Below, one piece after another: positions 1 to 9,488 of a stretch of 64,000 nucleotides of DNA. A model generated the notes under the pieces. That model ran no database searches, had not been told where the DNA came from, and was given only the letters and a program-made list of their open reading frames with translations. The DNA lies in contig NZ_CP009279.1 in NCBI RefSeq assembly GCF_000758545.1, positions 3,596,001-3,660,000 of the forward strand, written 5' to 3'. Source of the stretch: Paenibacillus sp. FSL H7-0737 (GTDB lineage Bacteria; Bacillota; Bacilli; Paenibacillales; Paenibacillaceae). Both the position numbers and the translations under genes were made by a program. Each line of letters opens with the position of its first letter. Position 1 is the first letter of the stretch.

Positions 1-147
1 GATATGGATGGACTGTTCCTCCATAATCTTGACAGCTTCTTCTGTCGACGCAGCAACATGTACACAATAATCTGGATAGATACTTCTTATAGTGCGCTTA
101 ATGCCTTCTCGGATCACCCGTTCATCATCAGCTATGAGAATGTTCAC
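1..147 (-). CDS. Response regulator, YesN type (partial, N-terminal end only)
   Basis: This is the first 49 codons of a response regulator whose remainder lies outside the window. The translation begins VNILIADDERVIREG, the typical receiver-domain start with the paired acidic residues (positions 7-8) that bind Mg2+ for phosphotransfer. I chose the GTG at 145-147 because AAGGAG lies about nine bases upstream and no in-frame ATG is near. It overlaps the end of the upstream kinase gene by 20 bases, so the two are translationally coupled partners. By analogy with YesM/YesN pairs the missing part should carry an AraC-type DNA-binding domain and control the adjacent sugar transporter genes; that is inference. 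Confidence 0.85.
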   Translation of the reverse strand, partial: MNILIADDERVIREGIKRTIRSIYPDYCVHVAASTEEAVKIMEEQSIHI

Positions 148-1909
148 GACTATGCTCTCCTTCCTGCGGAATCGGCAGCATGATAGCAACCTCGGTTCCT
201 TCTCCAGGTAAGCTTCGAATCACAAGACCATAGGATTCTCCGAACATATGCTGGAGCCGCCGATGCAGATTTTGAAGACCGATCCCCATTTTTCCATTTT
301 CTTTCGTTGTAGGTCGATCCAAGGATTCCACCAGCGCATTCAGCTTCTCTGCATCCATACCTTTGCCATTATCTTGAACGACGATGTTCAGCACTCCAGT
401 TTCTTCAAGTATACTCACCTTCAGAATACCTTGACGATCGAGCGATTCCAAGCCATGTTTTACAGCATTTTCAATGACCGGTTGTACAGTCATCTTGGGA
501 AGGCGAACCTCAAGCCATCGTTCATCTATATTTATCTCAATCCGTAGACGACCTTCCAACCGGATAGAAATAATATTTAGATAGTGCCCGATTTGTTCCA
601 GTTCTTCTCTTAGCGTGACTTCTACATCAACTTCCCAATGACTGCTGTACCGGAACATCGAAGATAGCGAGAGAACAAGTTCACCTAGTTGCTCATTCCC
701 TTCCTCATCCAGCATCCAATAAATCATATCCAGAGTATTGTATAGAAAATGTGGGTTCACTTGAGATTGCAAGGCATGAAGCTCAGCATTCTTCTCACTA
801 ACGGAAGATAGTTTTACCCGCTCGATTAGTTCTTCGATTCGGCTAACCATCCGATTAAACGAAGCAACAAGAATATTAATCTCTTGATAAGAAGAAACAT
901 TCACCATTCCCCGAAAATTACCGATCTCCACCTGCTTCATCTCTCGAATCACCTTTTTAAGCGGCAAAGAAATCGTTCGTGAAACAATAGAAGCTATAAA
1001 AGTAGAGACGAGAACAAGAATCGAAAATACAATGAAAAGATACCGTTTCATCTCTACCAGCTCTACATTTAAATCGCGATTAGGTGTGATACTAAGCACC
1101 CACCAACCTGAGAAGGACAGTTTAGAAGCGACAAGCAGACGATTGGCTGTCTGTTCAACCACAACATTCTGGGAGTTCTGCAAAGACGGGAGCTGAGTTA
1201 AATCTGGTTCCTGATCTTCGGCAGAGGATACGAATCGTCCATCCTGCGACATTAAATACACCTGGCTATGCTCACCCAGCTTCACATTATCCAACGCATC
1301 CAGAACAGGCTTCGGATTCGTCTCGTACAGAACAATGCCAATCGGTTTGTGTTCATTGAGATCGTAAATCTGACGGCCGAACGCAAACACAGGGCTATCC
1401 TCCACTTGATCGATAAGAGAATGTTCATAGACGCCGAGCCAGACCATTTTACCGGAGGAAGCTTGCAGCTGATGGTACCAATCTTCCTTCATATATTCGG
1501 GATCAACCACATTCATATAGTTTCCGTAATTATAGATCTTACCTTTATCTGTAATGACATGAATACCTACGAGATCATCCCGAGAATAAAATATAGCTCC
1601 CAAAATATTGGTAATTGTCTGTTCATTGATGTAAGCTACCGCGGGCTCTGTGCTTGTCTCATTAATCAAACGTATCAATTCAAAGTTATTACTGAGTGAT
1701 TTAGAGAGACTATCATACCCTTTGTACAGTAAGCTGAATAGATCCGCTGTCTGAGCGACATTCTTCTGCGACAAATCACTTATTTTCTCATGAAACTGTA
1801 CGGTTGTCCGGTTGTAATAGAGCAGACTCACAATTAATAGAATGCTAGACATGCAAAAAAGAAACAGCAAAAACAATCGATGGTGGATGGAATGAAAGCT
1901 GTTTCTCAA
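128..1909 (-). CDS. YesM-type sensor histidine kinase
   Basis: Membrane sensor kinase of about 593 residues. A first transmembrane segment near the N terminus is followed by an extracellular sensing region of roughly 250 residues, a second membrane segment, a HAMP linker, the His_kinase domain with QSQVNPHFLYNTLD (phospho-acceptor His) and a C-terminal ATPase domain with DNGKGM and GIGLQNLHRRL. The longer reading from ATG 1933 has only a weak ribosome site, whereas AGGAGGGAA sits six bases before the TTG at 1907-1909, so I place the start there. It follows the permease gene by about 78 bases and overlaps the regulator gene. It presumably senses a sugar, directly or through the binding protein encoded upstream, and phosphorylates the partner regulator. 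Confidence 0.9.
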   Translation of the reverse strand: MRNSFHSIHHRLFLLFLFCMSSILLIVSLLYYNRTTVQFHEKISDLSQKNVAQTADLFSLLYKGYDSLSKSLSNNFELIRLINETSTEPAVAYINEQTITNILGAIFYSRDDLVGIHVITDKGKIYNYGNYMNVVDPEYMKEDWYHQLQASSGKMVWLGVYEHSLIDQVEDSPVFAFGRQIYDLNEHKPIGIVLYETNPKPVLDALDNVKLGEHSQVYLMSQDGRFVSSAEDQEPDLTQLPSLQNSQNVVVEQTANRLLVASKLSFSGWWVLSITPNRDLNVELVEMKRYLFIVFSILVLVSTFIASIVSRTISLPLKKVIREMKQVEIGNFRGMVNVSSYQEINILVASFNRMVSRIEELIERVKLSSVSEKNAELHALQSQVNPHFLYNTLDMIYWMLDEEGNEQLGELVLSLSSMFRYSSHWEVDVEVTLREELEQIGHYLNIISIRLEGRLRIEINIDERWLEVRLPKMTVQPVIENAVKHGLESLDRQGILKVSILEETGVLNIVVQDNGKGMDAEKLNALVESLDRPTTKENGKMGIGLQNLHRRLQHMFGESYGLVIRSLPGEGTEVAIMLPIPQEGEHSREHSHS

Positions 1910-1986
1910 AAAGGCTTCCCTCCTCAAACTCATCTGTCCTGCTGCTTCTTCATTATAATTCCATTATTGTAATTTGCAATATAGAT

Positions 1987-2811
1987 TTATCCTTTTACTG
2001 CGCCCGCCACCATTCCTTTTGTAATCTGATTGGATAAGAAGAAATAGATTAAAATGACGGGTAACGCACCCATCACTAGAAATGCACCGATATTCCCATA
2101 GTTTACAGAATACTGACTAACGAATGTGTACACACCAAAGGGCAAGGTCTTCAATTTCTCGGAGGAAATGAAGGTGGCCGCTAAGATATACTCATTCCAA
2201 ATGTTGATGAACGTTAGAATACATACAGTCATTACAGGTGGGACAGATACCGGAAGAATGATCGTGCGGAAGATCCGATATACGCTCGCCCCATCAATAA
2301 AGGCTGATTCTTCAATTTCATGCGGAATGCTCTTCATAAAGCCACTTAATATGAACACCGCTATTGGGGTTGAAAAAGCTACATAAGGCAATATGAGTGA
2401 TAAGTGTGTATTCAGAATATGCATATTTTTGAAAATGATCATCAGCGGAAGCAAGGTGGCCTGCATGGGGATCATCATCCCCATTAAGAAGATCGTCATG
2501 ACCAAGTTGCCGTAACGCCAACGGAACCGTGAGATCGCGTAAGCTACCATCGAACTAAGCAGGATGACGAAGATCATTGTTACACCGGTAACCACTACAC
2601 TGTTAGATAAATACTTTAGATAGCTACCTGACTTATAAGCCTCGCTATAGTTATGCCACTGAAATACTTTAGGAAATGAGAAAAAACTTCCTCCCAAAAT
2701 CTCTTCGTTGGTCTTCAAGGAATAGAGCATTAGCCATAGCAGAGGATATAGCTGGGTAACGACAGGAATCGCAAAGAGAAGATACACGAGTCCTTTCTTG
2801 ACATTCCGCAT
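1987..2811 (-). CDS. Carbohydrate ABC transporter permease (MalG/CUT1 type)
   Basis: Inner-membrane permease of 274 residues with about six hydrophobic helices. The EAA loop that contacts the ATPase is visible near residues 165-195 (EIEESAFIDGAS...FRTIILPVSVP). It forms a heterodimer with the permease encoded immediately upstream and passes an oligosaccharide or sugar delivered by the binding protein. Start ATG has AAAGGAGTG eight bases upstream. No ATPase gene is present in this operon, as is usual for Firmicute CUT1 systems that share a common MsmX-type ATPase encoded elsewhere (established for Bacillus). The substrate cannot be told from sequence. Confidence 0.92.
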   Translation of the reverse strand: MRNVKKGLVYLLFAIPVVTQLYPLLWLMLYSLKTNEEILGGSFFSFPKVFQWHNYSEAYKSGSYLKYLSNSVVVTGVTMIFVILLSSMVAYAISRFRWRYGNLVMTIFLMGMMIPMQATLLPLMIIFKNMHILNTHLSLILPYVAFSTPIAVFILSGFMKSIPHEIEESAFIDGASVYRIFRTIILPVSVPPVMTVCILTFINIWNEYILAATFISSEKLKTLPFGVYTFVSQYSVNYGNIGAFLVMGALPVILIYFFLSNQITKGMVAGAVKG

Positions 2812-2828
2812 GATCGCGCACTCCTTTG

Positions 2829-3722
2829 CTAACTGAATTTTTTCTCAAGCTTATTAAAGATAGTATTAATGCTAGCAGTAAACACAAGGCACAGTATGAC
2901 CAAGAACGAAGCGATAGCACTACCATATCCATATTTAAAGGATAAGAATGAACTGTTGTACATATGTGTAGAAATAACATCTGTAGCATGAGCGGGTCCA
3001 CCGGCTGTCATGACCATAACGAGATCAAAAGCCTGCAAAGACCCTATAAAGGCAAGTACGATAGATATTTTGAAAATTGGAATAATCAGTGGAAAAGTAA
3101 TATATCGATCGGCTTTAAATCCATCAGCCCCATCAATCTTTGCCGCTTCATACAGCTCATCCGGAATATTCTGAACACCGGTATATTGAATCAGCAAATG
3201 GTAGCCAAAATATTGCCAAAGAGATACTGCATAAAGCGCGAACATCGCAATTTTAGGTTCTGTGATCCAATTGTGAGTCCAGCTATCCAGCCCAAGAGAG
3301 ATCAGGACGCCATTCAACATCCCGCCCATGGAGACAGGGTCATAGATCGTTTTCCAGAGCTGCCCGATGATAACCACCGACAAAATAACCGGCGTAAAGT
3401 AAATAGAAACTAAAGTGTTTCCTTTTCTCACGTACCGATTTAGAAGGATAGCCATCAACAAACAAAATGGAATTTCCACCATGGAAGCCACAGCATAGAG
3501 TAACGTTCTCTTTACAGATGGCCAAAATACTGGATCATGAAAAAACATCTCTTTGAAATTAGCAAGTCCAGCAAATGTTTTCGTAGTCGTAATTCCGTCC
3601 CATTGCAGCAATCCTGTATAAAAGGATACTAGGATAGGAGCAAACACCAAGCACACATACAAAAGCAGGCAAGGTAACACGAAGACGGCGATTGTGCGCG
3701 CTGGAACCTTTAGTACCTTCAT
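2829..3722 (-). CDS. Carbohydrate ABC transporter permease (MalF/CUT1 type)
   Basis: Second permease of the CUT1 sugar transporter, 297 residues, about six membrane helices, with the EAA motif IPDELYEAAKIDGADGFKAD in the cytoplasmic loop that docks the ATPase. The ATG start has AGGGGGCGG five bases upstream. It lies 17 bases before the MalG-type gene and 76 bases after the binding-protein gene; that latter gap contains a hairpin that probably keeps the binding-protein transcript abundant. Length and order (binding protein, MalF, MalG) fit the family. The substrate is unknown. Confidence 0.92.
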   Translation of the reverse strand: MKVLKVPARTIAVFVLPCLLLYVCLVFAPILVSFYTGLLQWDGITTTKTFAGLANFKEMFFHDPVFWPSVKRTLLYAVASMVEIPFCLLMAILLNRYVRKGNTLVSIYFTPVILSVVIIGQLWKTIYDPVSMGGMLNGVLISLGLDSWTHNWITEPKIAMFALYAVSLWQYFGYHLLIQYTGVQNIPDELYEAAKIDGADGFKADRYITFPLIIPIFKISIVLAFIGSLQAFDLVMVMTAGGPAHATDVISTHMYNSSFLSFKYGYGSAIASFLVILCLVFTASINTIFNKLEKKFS

Positions 3723-3748
3723 TATTTCCGCCCCCTAGAATGTAAACA

Positions 3749-3782
3749 CGATGCGAAGAAGCGTTTAAGCACCCTCGCATCG
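3749..3782 (-). other. Intercistronic hairpin between binding-protein and permease genes
   Basis: Inverted repeat CGATGCGA / TCGCATCG with an 18-base loop, followed on the minus strand by no clear U-tract. Hairpins here commonly protect the 3' end of the highly expressed binding-protein message or cause partial termination; either role is inferred. Confidence 0.55.
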
Positions 3783-3798
3783 CGTTTTCTAAACCTTC

Positions 3799-5172
3799 TT
3801 ATTTATTAGCTTCAAATGCGGTTTGATGTTCTTTAGCTACTTGAGCGGAATCCACTTTTTGAACAAAAAGATTTTGGATACTGCTTAGATGGACTTGTGC
3901 CGTAGCTGGGTTCATGGTGTTGTCAAAGGCCAAGTCGCCACCTTTAACCTGATTGAACAATCCTGAAATGTTGATCGCCAGATCAGAATATCCTGCGCCT
4001 TTCAGGTCTCCATCCACTTTTTGACCAATCCCTACAGCATTTTTAAGTTCAAATTGTTTTTTAGGAAGATTCAGTGTAAAGAAATTCAAGAAATCTTTCG
4101 TTTCTTGTAAATGCTCACTGTTCGCAGAAATCGCAAAGGCGCTACCTGGTGCGAGCATGAATTCATTTGGATCCCCTTTACCATTAACGCTTGGGAATTG
4201 GAAGGCTCCTGCTTTACCAGCGACTGAGGAAGCGTCAATTGCACCTGTTTCCCATGAACCGATAACCCACATAGCGGCTTTACCGGATTTGAAGATATTA
4301 CCACCTGCATTAGCATCGATGGAAGTTGCTCCATCTGGGAATGCACCTGCTTGCACGAGGTCTTGGAAACGATCTACAGCTTCTACGAAAGCAGGATCTT
4401 CAAATGTTTTTTTGCCATCAAGTACATCTTGAAGGAAACCAGGTCCTCCATTGGTGCGAAGCAGGATATTCATGAACAAGAATGAACCCGTCCAGGAATC
4501 TTTTTCACCGATCGCGATTGGCGTAATGCCTTTTGCTTTCAAGGTTTTTACATCTTGAAGTAGTTCATCGAATGTTTTAGGAGTGTCTGCGATGCCCGCT
4601 TGCTCGAAGAGTTCTTTATTATAGTAGACTACCTCGATGTTATTACCATCTGGCAGCGCATAAACATTACCATCGAAGCTGTAGTAATCAAGTAGACCGG
4701 ATTGATAAGTGTCTTTCAATCCATTTTGATCCAGCATGTCATTCAGAGGAGCAAACAGCTTTGCATCAACGAAAGGTTTCATTTGTGCAGCCGGGTTAAC
4801 AATCGTAATATCAGGAATTTCTTTGGAAGCGGCTTGTGTTTTCAATTTAACCTTTTGCTGGTCCGTATTTAAAGTATCCAATTCGATGTGAATGTTAGGG
4901 TTTTCTTTTTCATATTGGTCAACTAATTCATGAAGCATCTTATAAGAAGGGGTTGCTGGATCCGGGTAAATATTTTGAAAAGTAATCGTGACCTTCTTAC
5001 CGCTTTCGGTTTTTGTAGTTCCGGCATCTGGAGCATTCGTAGCTGTATTCCCTTTCGACTCTGTAGCGCCTTTACTCTCGTTGTTGTTTGAATTTCCACA
5101 CGCTGCCATACTTAAAACCAAAGCTGCTGATAACGCAATTGTTGAAGTTGCCTTCATTTTTTTGCTGACCAT
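3799..5172 (-). CDS. Extracellular sugar-binding lipoprotein (MalE/CUT1 type)
   Basis: Solute-binding protein of 457 residues, the receptor of the adjacent CUT1 transporter. The N terminus has a basic start, a hydrophobic core and a lipobox (LSMAAC) with the acylated Cys at about residue 25, followed by an Asn/Ser/Thr-rich linker that holds the lipoprotein off the membrane. The mature part carries SBP_bac_1-type features such as the IPDITIVNPA and GKAAMWVIGSWE segments. ATG 5172 is preceded by an AGGGGG ribosome site. It is the first gene of the operon and lies just downstream of a cre-like palindrome, suggesting carbon-catabolite control. Substrate not predictable. Confidence 0.92.
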   Translation of the reverse strand: MVSKKMKATSTIALSAALVLSMAACGNSNNNESKGATESKGNTATNAPDAGTTKTESGKKVTITFQNIYPDPATPSYKMLHELVDQYEKENPNIHIELDTLNTDQQKVKLKTQAASKEIPDITIVNPAAQMKPFVDAKLFAPLNDMLDQNGLKDTYQSGLLDYYSFDGNVYALPDGNNIEVVYYNKELFEQAGIADTPKTFDELLQDVKTLKAKGITPIAIGEKDSWTGSFLFMNILLRTNGGPGFLQDVLDGKKTFEDPAFVEAVDRFQDLVQAGAFPDGATSIDANAGGNIFKSGKAAMWVIGSWETGAIDASSVAGKAGAFQFPSVNGKGDPNEFMLAPGSAFAISANSEHLQETKDFLNFFTLNLPKKQFELKNAVGIGQKVDGDLKGAGYSDLAINISGLFNQVKGGDLAFDNTMNPATAQVHLSSIQNLFVQKVDSAQVAKEHQTAFEANK

Positions 5173-5214
5173 TGTTTGACGCCCCCTATTTTCGTTATAG
5201 GCTTATTATTGTAC

Positions 5215-5230
5215 TGTTAAGCGCTTTCAA
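5215..5230 (-). promoter_or_regulatory. cre-like (CcpA) site upstream of the sugar operon
   Basis: Minus-strand TTGAAAGCGCTTAACA matches the core of the B. subtilis cre consensus (WTGNNARCGNWWWCAW) on the left and centre but is shifted by one base at the right end. A minus-strand TTGACA lies just upstream, so the site sits within the promoter region. CcpA or a LacI-type local repressor could bind; the assignment is by motif only. Confidence 0.5.
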
Positions 5231-5297
5231 CAAGGTGTCAAATTTAAGATATATGGTTTGTTTTTTCTAGAAAAATACAATATATGTCCGAACATAA

Positions 5298-5326
5298 CGA
5301 AACACCCGCTAATTCAGGTGCTTCGA
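5298..5326 (-). terminator. Probable terminator of the ger operon
   Basis: Stem CGAAGCACC / GGTGTTTCG with G-U pairing lies 36 bases past the gerC stop codon. The U-tract is short and interrupted, so efficiency is uncertain. Confidence 0.45.
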
Positions 5327-5362
5327 TTAACAATATTTTCGATATTCTGTCTGAAAATTCGT

Positions 5363-6553
5363 TCAATCAGATGTTGAACCAAAATCGGTAATCTTAAGCT
5401 TTAAATCAAAGGTCACTGGAATCCGAGTAAATTCCTCGTCCCAATGATCCTTAATCTGTTTCCAGACATGCGGCTTTTCAATGCTGTACCAATCACCGAA
5501 TCCTGCTACCTCCACCTTGTAAGTGGACTGCATCTTATGGATAAGACTATTGATATGTTGGGTTAATTTCTCTTCGAATATCTTCTCTAGTTCTTTGAAG
5601 TAACCAACACTCGAGGAATGCTCTTTCACATCCCAATCCTCTATTAGTCGTCCAGTGGACTCAATTGCAACATGAAACGATATCTTCTTATCATCGGTTT
5701 CATTCAGTGTAATCTTGCTCTTAACGGATTTAATCTCATAAGTAATCGAGTCATTCGACTGATCATATGCTTTGATGCTCCCGCCTTTTATATCTCCCTT
5801 GATCCAGGCAATACTCTCCACATCATGTTGGTCAAGATTGCCGATCCAATGTCCTGTATCTCCCTTGATAATACCGGCTCCGGAAAATTCGACCTCACCG
5901 TGTGCCTCCACAACGTTCTGCAACACAAAGCTTTGCTTGGAGTACATCAGCGCATCTAGATTCGACAACGTTATGCCCTTCATAACTTTACTGGTTCTGA
6001 AGTTGTTATGGACCATCTCTGCCAGTCGAAAGGAAGGAATCTCCTCCGAGGTCGTCATAAGCGTATCGGACGCGCGACCTTGACTAAGAAATATGAGACA
6101 GCTGGGACGGATATCGTTATCTCGCAGTACAAAGTCCATCAACCGTCTGATCTTCTCCTTTTGCACTAGATCCTCTGATATGACTATAACCTTGAGATGG
6201 TGGCCTATAATTGGACGGTTCTGGCGAATGGAGAACTGCCGGAATACTTCAAGCAGAGAATCTCCTGTCTCTGAAATATTGTTAAAATGGGTTTTCGGTG
6301 TTTCGCCATCTTTGCCGGAGTTCCCGATTGTTCTTTCAGGCACAATTTGTACGGTTGCCGTAACTTTATTATGCTTTTGATAGCTTCCTCCACGTTCCTC
6401 GAATTCCCGTTCGAGCGTATTAGGTTCTCCCTTGTCTAGCGCCAAACCCGTATAAACACTAAGGTCTTCAATCTCTTTACTACTCCAACAGCCAGGCTGC
6501 GTAAACAGAACCATGAGTACTAATAATATGCGTAAAACTCTCTGCCTAAACAT
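5363..6553 (-). CDS. Ger(x)C family spore germination lipoprotein
   Basis: C subunit of a GerA-type nutrient germinant receptor located on the outer face of the spore inner membrane. The 396-residue protein has a signal peptide with lipobox (FTQPGC, Cys about 22) and the conserved WSSKEIEDL segment that follows the lipid-modified Cys in this family. I start it at ATG 6551-6553, which overlaps the end of the B-subunit gene by eight bases and has AAGGA ten bases upstream; the longer reading from 6589 lies mostly inside the neighbour and adds a non-signal extension. C subunits are needed for receptor function; the germinant recognised cannot be predicted. Confidence 0.9.
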   Translation of the reverse strand: MFRQRVLRILLVLMVLFTQPGCWSSKEIEDLSVYTGLALDKGEPNTLEREFEERGGSYQKHNKVTATVQIVPERTIGNSGKDGETPKTHFNNISETGDSLLEVFRQFSIRQNRPIIGHHLKVIVISEDLVQKEKIRRLMDFVLRDNDIRPSCLIFLSQGRASDTLMTTSEEIPSFRLAEMVHNNFRTSKVMKGITLSNLDALMYSKQSFVLQNVVEAHGEVEFSGAGIIKGDTGHWIGNLDQHDVESIAWIKGDIKGGSIKAYDQSNDSITYEIKSVKSKITLNETDDKKISFHVAIESTGRLIEDWDVKEHSSSVGYFKELEKIFEEKLTQHINSLIHKMQSTYKVEVAGFGDWYSIEKPHVWKQIKDHWDEEFTRIPVTFDLKLKITDFGSTSD

Positions 6554-7649
6554 TCTGCTTGAGTCCTTTCTTCCTGATAAGTAATACAATCGACAATAAC
6601 AGTGGCAACAACATAAAAATCAGCACACCCATATAGCCAATCGAATCACCAAGACTGAAGACATCATTGATGCGTTGAGGGATCATCGTGCAGATGAAGA
6701 TTACGGGCATTAAGGCGAAAATTACCGGATGGATCTTCAGATTGAACACTTGCGAGATTCCAAGCGCCGCATTAAAGAAAAAGCTGCAAAAATTACAGAA
6801 CATCTGCATCAGCCAGATGACTAGCAGCGGAAATTCAAATCGTTCAAAAAAGAAACCTGAAATTTCAAAGCTCCGTACCAAATCTATCGTTGGCCAGGTA
6901 CTGGTGATTACAGAATTGATGGACAGACCGCCAATAACCATCACAACAGTAACCAGATATAGTACCAGCGGGATGCAGAATCCGACCACCATCCCCTTGA
7001 CTGCTTCCTGCGGTTGCTCCATAAAAGCTGTCATTGTCATTACAACTTCACAACCAGTAAAGATGAGGATACTCGACTTCATGCCATGGATGACTGGCAT
7101 CAGACCTTCACTCATAAAAGGACGCAAATGCTGGATATCAAAAATCCTGGTGCTTAAGATAAAACAAATGATCAGGATAAAAATACTGATCGGAAACACA
7201 ATCTGAAACACACGGGCAATGGAATTAATCCCACCATACACCAAATAAGTACCAACCCAGATGAACGGCATCACAATCGCCCAAATTGGTGTCCCTTCCA
7301 GAAGAAAGAACAATGTTACTTCCGCCAGTACACGGATTTCGAATCCCGCAATCACAATAAAGTACAGAATCAACAGTGAACTCAGTACACCACCTGGAAG
7401 ATTCCCAACAATTTTTTTAGAATACTGAAAGACAGTTTTACCCGGAAATTGCTGGCTAAGTTTCACCATAACCAGTATCACTATAAGCACAGCGATCCCA
7501 CCTAGCACCACAGAAACCCAGGCATCTGGAGTCTTCACACCTTGGACAATATCTCTGGGCAAGGTCAGAATTCCAGCTCCTAGCATTGAATTCGTCAGTA
7601 CTATGGTAGCCTGCGAGGTTGTGATCTTGTCATCCGTACGTTTGAACAC
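6546..7649 (-). CDS. GerAB/ArcD/ProY family spore germination permease
   Basis: B subunit of the germinant receptor: 367 residues, about ten transmembrane helices, an APC-superfamily fold typical of GerAB. The N-terminal ITTSQATIVLTNSMLGAG segment, with the small residues of the first helix, is characteristic. Family work shows that GerAB proteins bind the amino-acid germinant. The start is GTG 7649 with GGGGAG six bases upstream. It follows the A-subunit gene by 37 bases and overlaps the C-subunit gene, giving the common A-B-C order. Confidence 0.92.
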   Translation of the reverse strand: MFKRTDDKITTSQATIVLTNSMLGAGILTLPRDIVQGVKTPDAWVSVVLGGIAVLIVILVMVKLSQQFPGKTVFQYSKKIVGNLPGGVLSSLLILYFIVIAGFEIRVLAEVTLFFLLEGTPIWAIVMPFIWVGTYLVYGGINSIARVFQIVFPISIFILIICFILSTRIFDIQHLRPFMSEGLMPVIHGMKSSILIFTGCEVVMTMTAFMEQPQEAVKGMVVGFCIPLVLYLVTVVMVIGGLSINSVITSTWPTIDLVRSFEISGFFFERFEFPLLVIWLMQMFCNFCSFFFNAALGISQVFNLKIHPVIFALMPVIFICTMIPQRINDVFSLGDSIGYMGVLIFMLLPLLLSIVLLIRKKGLKQNV

Positions 7650-7686
7650 TGTGGTCTCCCCTCTGCTCCTGCTAAGAATACATTCT

Positions 7687-9357
7687 CTAGGACCTGCGCT
7701 TTTTCTTTTGGGTCTTCAGCATCTCCGGTCTTCGCTTCATGATGGATAACGGTGCACGGACGAATAAATCCTTCCAGTCACTTACCCGGAAAGGTGAGAT
7801 AGGGGTGATGTAAGGAACCCCGAAGCTTGAAAGCCGAGTCAGATGACTGCAAATCAGCAGAAAGAACAGGATGGTTCCGAACATGCCCAGGACTGCCGCA
7901 AATAACATGCCTGCGAATCGTAAGATTCGGAGGGTGATGCCGGCACTGTACATCGGTATGGAAAACGAAGAGATCGCTGTCACGGCAACGACAATGACTA
8001 GAAAGGGACTTACAATACCAGCCTGTACCGCGGCATCTCCAATGATCAGACCTCCAACAATTCCCATTGCCGGACCTATGGGCTTCGGCAGACGAATTCC
8101 AGCTTCACGTAATATTTCAATGGAAATCTCCAGAATCAACACTTCAATTAAAGCAGGAAAGGGTACGCCTTGGCGTGTTTCGATAATGGAAATCGCCAGC
8201 TGTGTAGGAATTAGCCCCGGATGAAAGGAAATAAAAGAAATATACAGCGCAGGGGCTAACAGAGCCAGAAATGATGCGCAAAACCGTAGCACCCGTAATA
8301 GTGTTCCTGGTAACCAGCGTTCATAGTAATCCTCGGGAGACTGCAAAAGCATACTGAACGTCACTGGAACAATAAGTGCAAACGGTGTGCCATCAAGTAA
8401 AATGGCAATTCTCCCCTCTAATAAGGAGGCAATCACACGATCGGGTCTTTCCGTGTTCTGTGTTTGCTGAAACGGACTTAAATAATCATCCTCGATTAAC
8501 TGCTCCACATAGCCAGATTCCAGAATGAAATCCATATCAATTTTGGAGATCCGGTCCTTCACTTCCTGTAGCAGATCAGGATTTACAATGTTTTTCATAT
8601 AAGCGATAACCAGATTCTTCTTGATTTCGCTGCCCACTTCAACCTTTTGCATTTCTAGATTCTTATTGAGTCCTTGGCGCCGTAGCATAGAGGTATTCTC
8701 GCTGAGCACTTCGGTAAAGCCAATCCGAGGTCCCCGCAGTAACGCTTCCGAGGTCGGCTCATTAATAGCGCGCACTGCTCCATGTGGAAAGCCAACCAGC
8801 AGCATCTCACGCATTCCTTCGACAATCAGTGCAGTGTAGCCAAACAGGACAGACTCCTGCAGATAGTCCAAATCTCTGGTTTCATTAAGCTGAACCAGCG
8901 GGAGCATATTCTGTTTCATATAGGTGTATATTCCTTCCGAAGCCTGCATTTCACCAGCAAACATCAGATTTTGCAGCACCTGTTGATTGATCAGCTCTTC
9001 ATCCTGCATTCCCTCTACATAAACCAACACGGCACGTGCCTGAATACTTTTTACTGAGAATTCACGGAAATGCACATCACTGTTATCCCCCAATGCCATT
9101 CTTATCGTTGTTAGGTTGGCATCATAGTCTTGAGTAAACGCTGTACACACAGGAGGCTGCTGATTTGCTTCATCGTTGTCTGCCTTCTTTAGTTCCGAAT
9201 CCTGAGATTTAGCCCCTGATTCCTTGGAACGTCCGCTTCCAACATAAAAATACAAATGCTTGTAAAGATAATAAATCCCTATGGGAAAGAGCAGCGTGAT
9301 CGCCGCTTGCATGAAAATTGTCCAATCCGGAATATAAGAGACTATTTTAGACCACAT
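7687..9357 (-). CDS. GerA family spore germination protein (A subunit)
   Basis: A subunit of the germinant receptor, about 556 residues. The N-terminal region has one predicted membrane helix, then a long hydrophilic GerA domain (about residues 70-330), then four or five membrane helices with the family segment GTPFALIVPVTF. GerA subunits oligomerise into a membrane channel in B. subtilis. Two possible starts exist; the ATG at 9366 abuts the AGAGG ribosome site, so I prefer ATG 9357, which has proper spacing. A candidate sigma-G promoter precedes it, fitting forespore expression. The basic tail (KRRPEMLKTQKKKRRS) is cytoplasmic. Confidence 0.92.
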   Translation of the reverse strand: MWSKIVSYIPDWTIFMQAAITLLFPIGIYYLYKHLYFYVGSGRSKESGAKSQDSELKKADNDEANQQPPVCTAFTQDYDANLTTIRMALGDNSDVHFREFSVKSIQARAVLVYVEGMQDEELINQQVLQNLMFAGEMQASEGIYTYMKQNMLPLVQLNETRDLDYLQESVLFGYTALIVEGMREMLLVGFPHGAVRAINEPTSEALLRGPRIGFTEVLSENTSMLRRQGLNKNLEMQKVEVGSEIKKNLVIAYMKNIVNPDLLQEVKDRISKIDMDFILESGYVEQLIEDDYLSPFQQTQNTERPDRVIASLLEGRIAILLDGTPFALIVPVTFSMLLQSPEDYYERWLPGTLLRVLRFCASFLALLAPALYISFISFHPGLIPTQLAISIIETRQGVPFPALIEVLILEISIEILREAGIRLPKPIGPAMGIVGGLIIGDAAVQAGIVSPFLVIVVAVTAISSFSIPMYSAGITLRILRFAGMLFAAVLGMFGTILFFLLICSHLTRLSSFGVPYITPISPFRVSDWKDLFVRAPLSIMKRRPEMLKTQKKKRRS

Positions 9358-9388
9358 CGTAATCATCCTCTAATAGGAATCTTCTAGA

Positions 9389-9418
9389 TACTATTCTCCG
9401 CCTGCCCTATTTTTATAC
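9389..9418 (-). promoter_or_regulatory. Candidate sigma-G promoter of the ger operon
   Basis: Minus strand carries GTATA (9414-9418), an 18-base spacer, and AATAGTA (9389-9395). This is close to the sigma-G consensus (GHATR, 17-18, CATDHTA). Position about 30 bases before the gerA start and the known forespore expression of germinant receptors support it; motif evidence only. Confidence 0.4.
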
Positions 9419-9488
9419 AACTTTTGGAATAGAAGGAAAGTATAGATCGGTGCAAGGAGATAAATGTTGTTGTGCATCCAAACATAAA

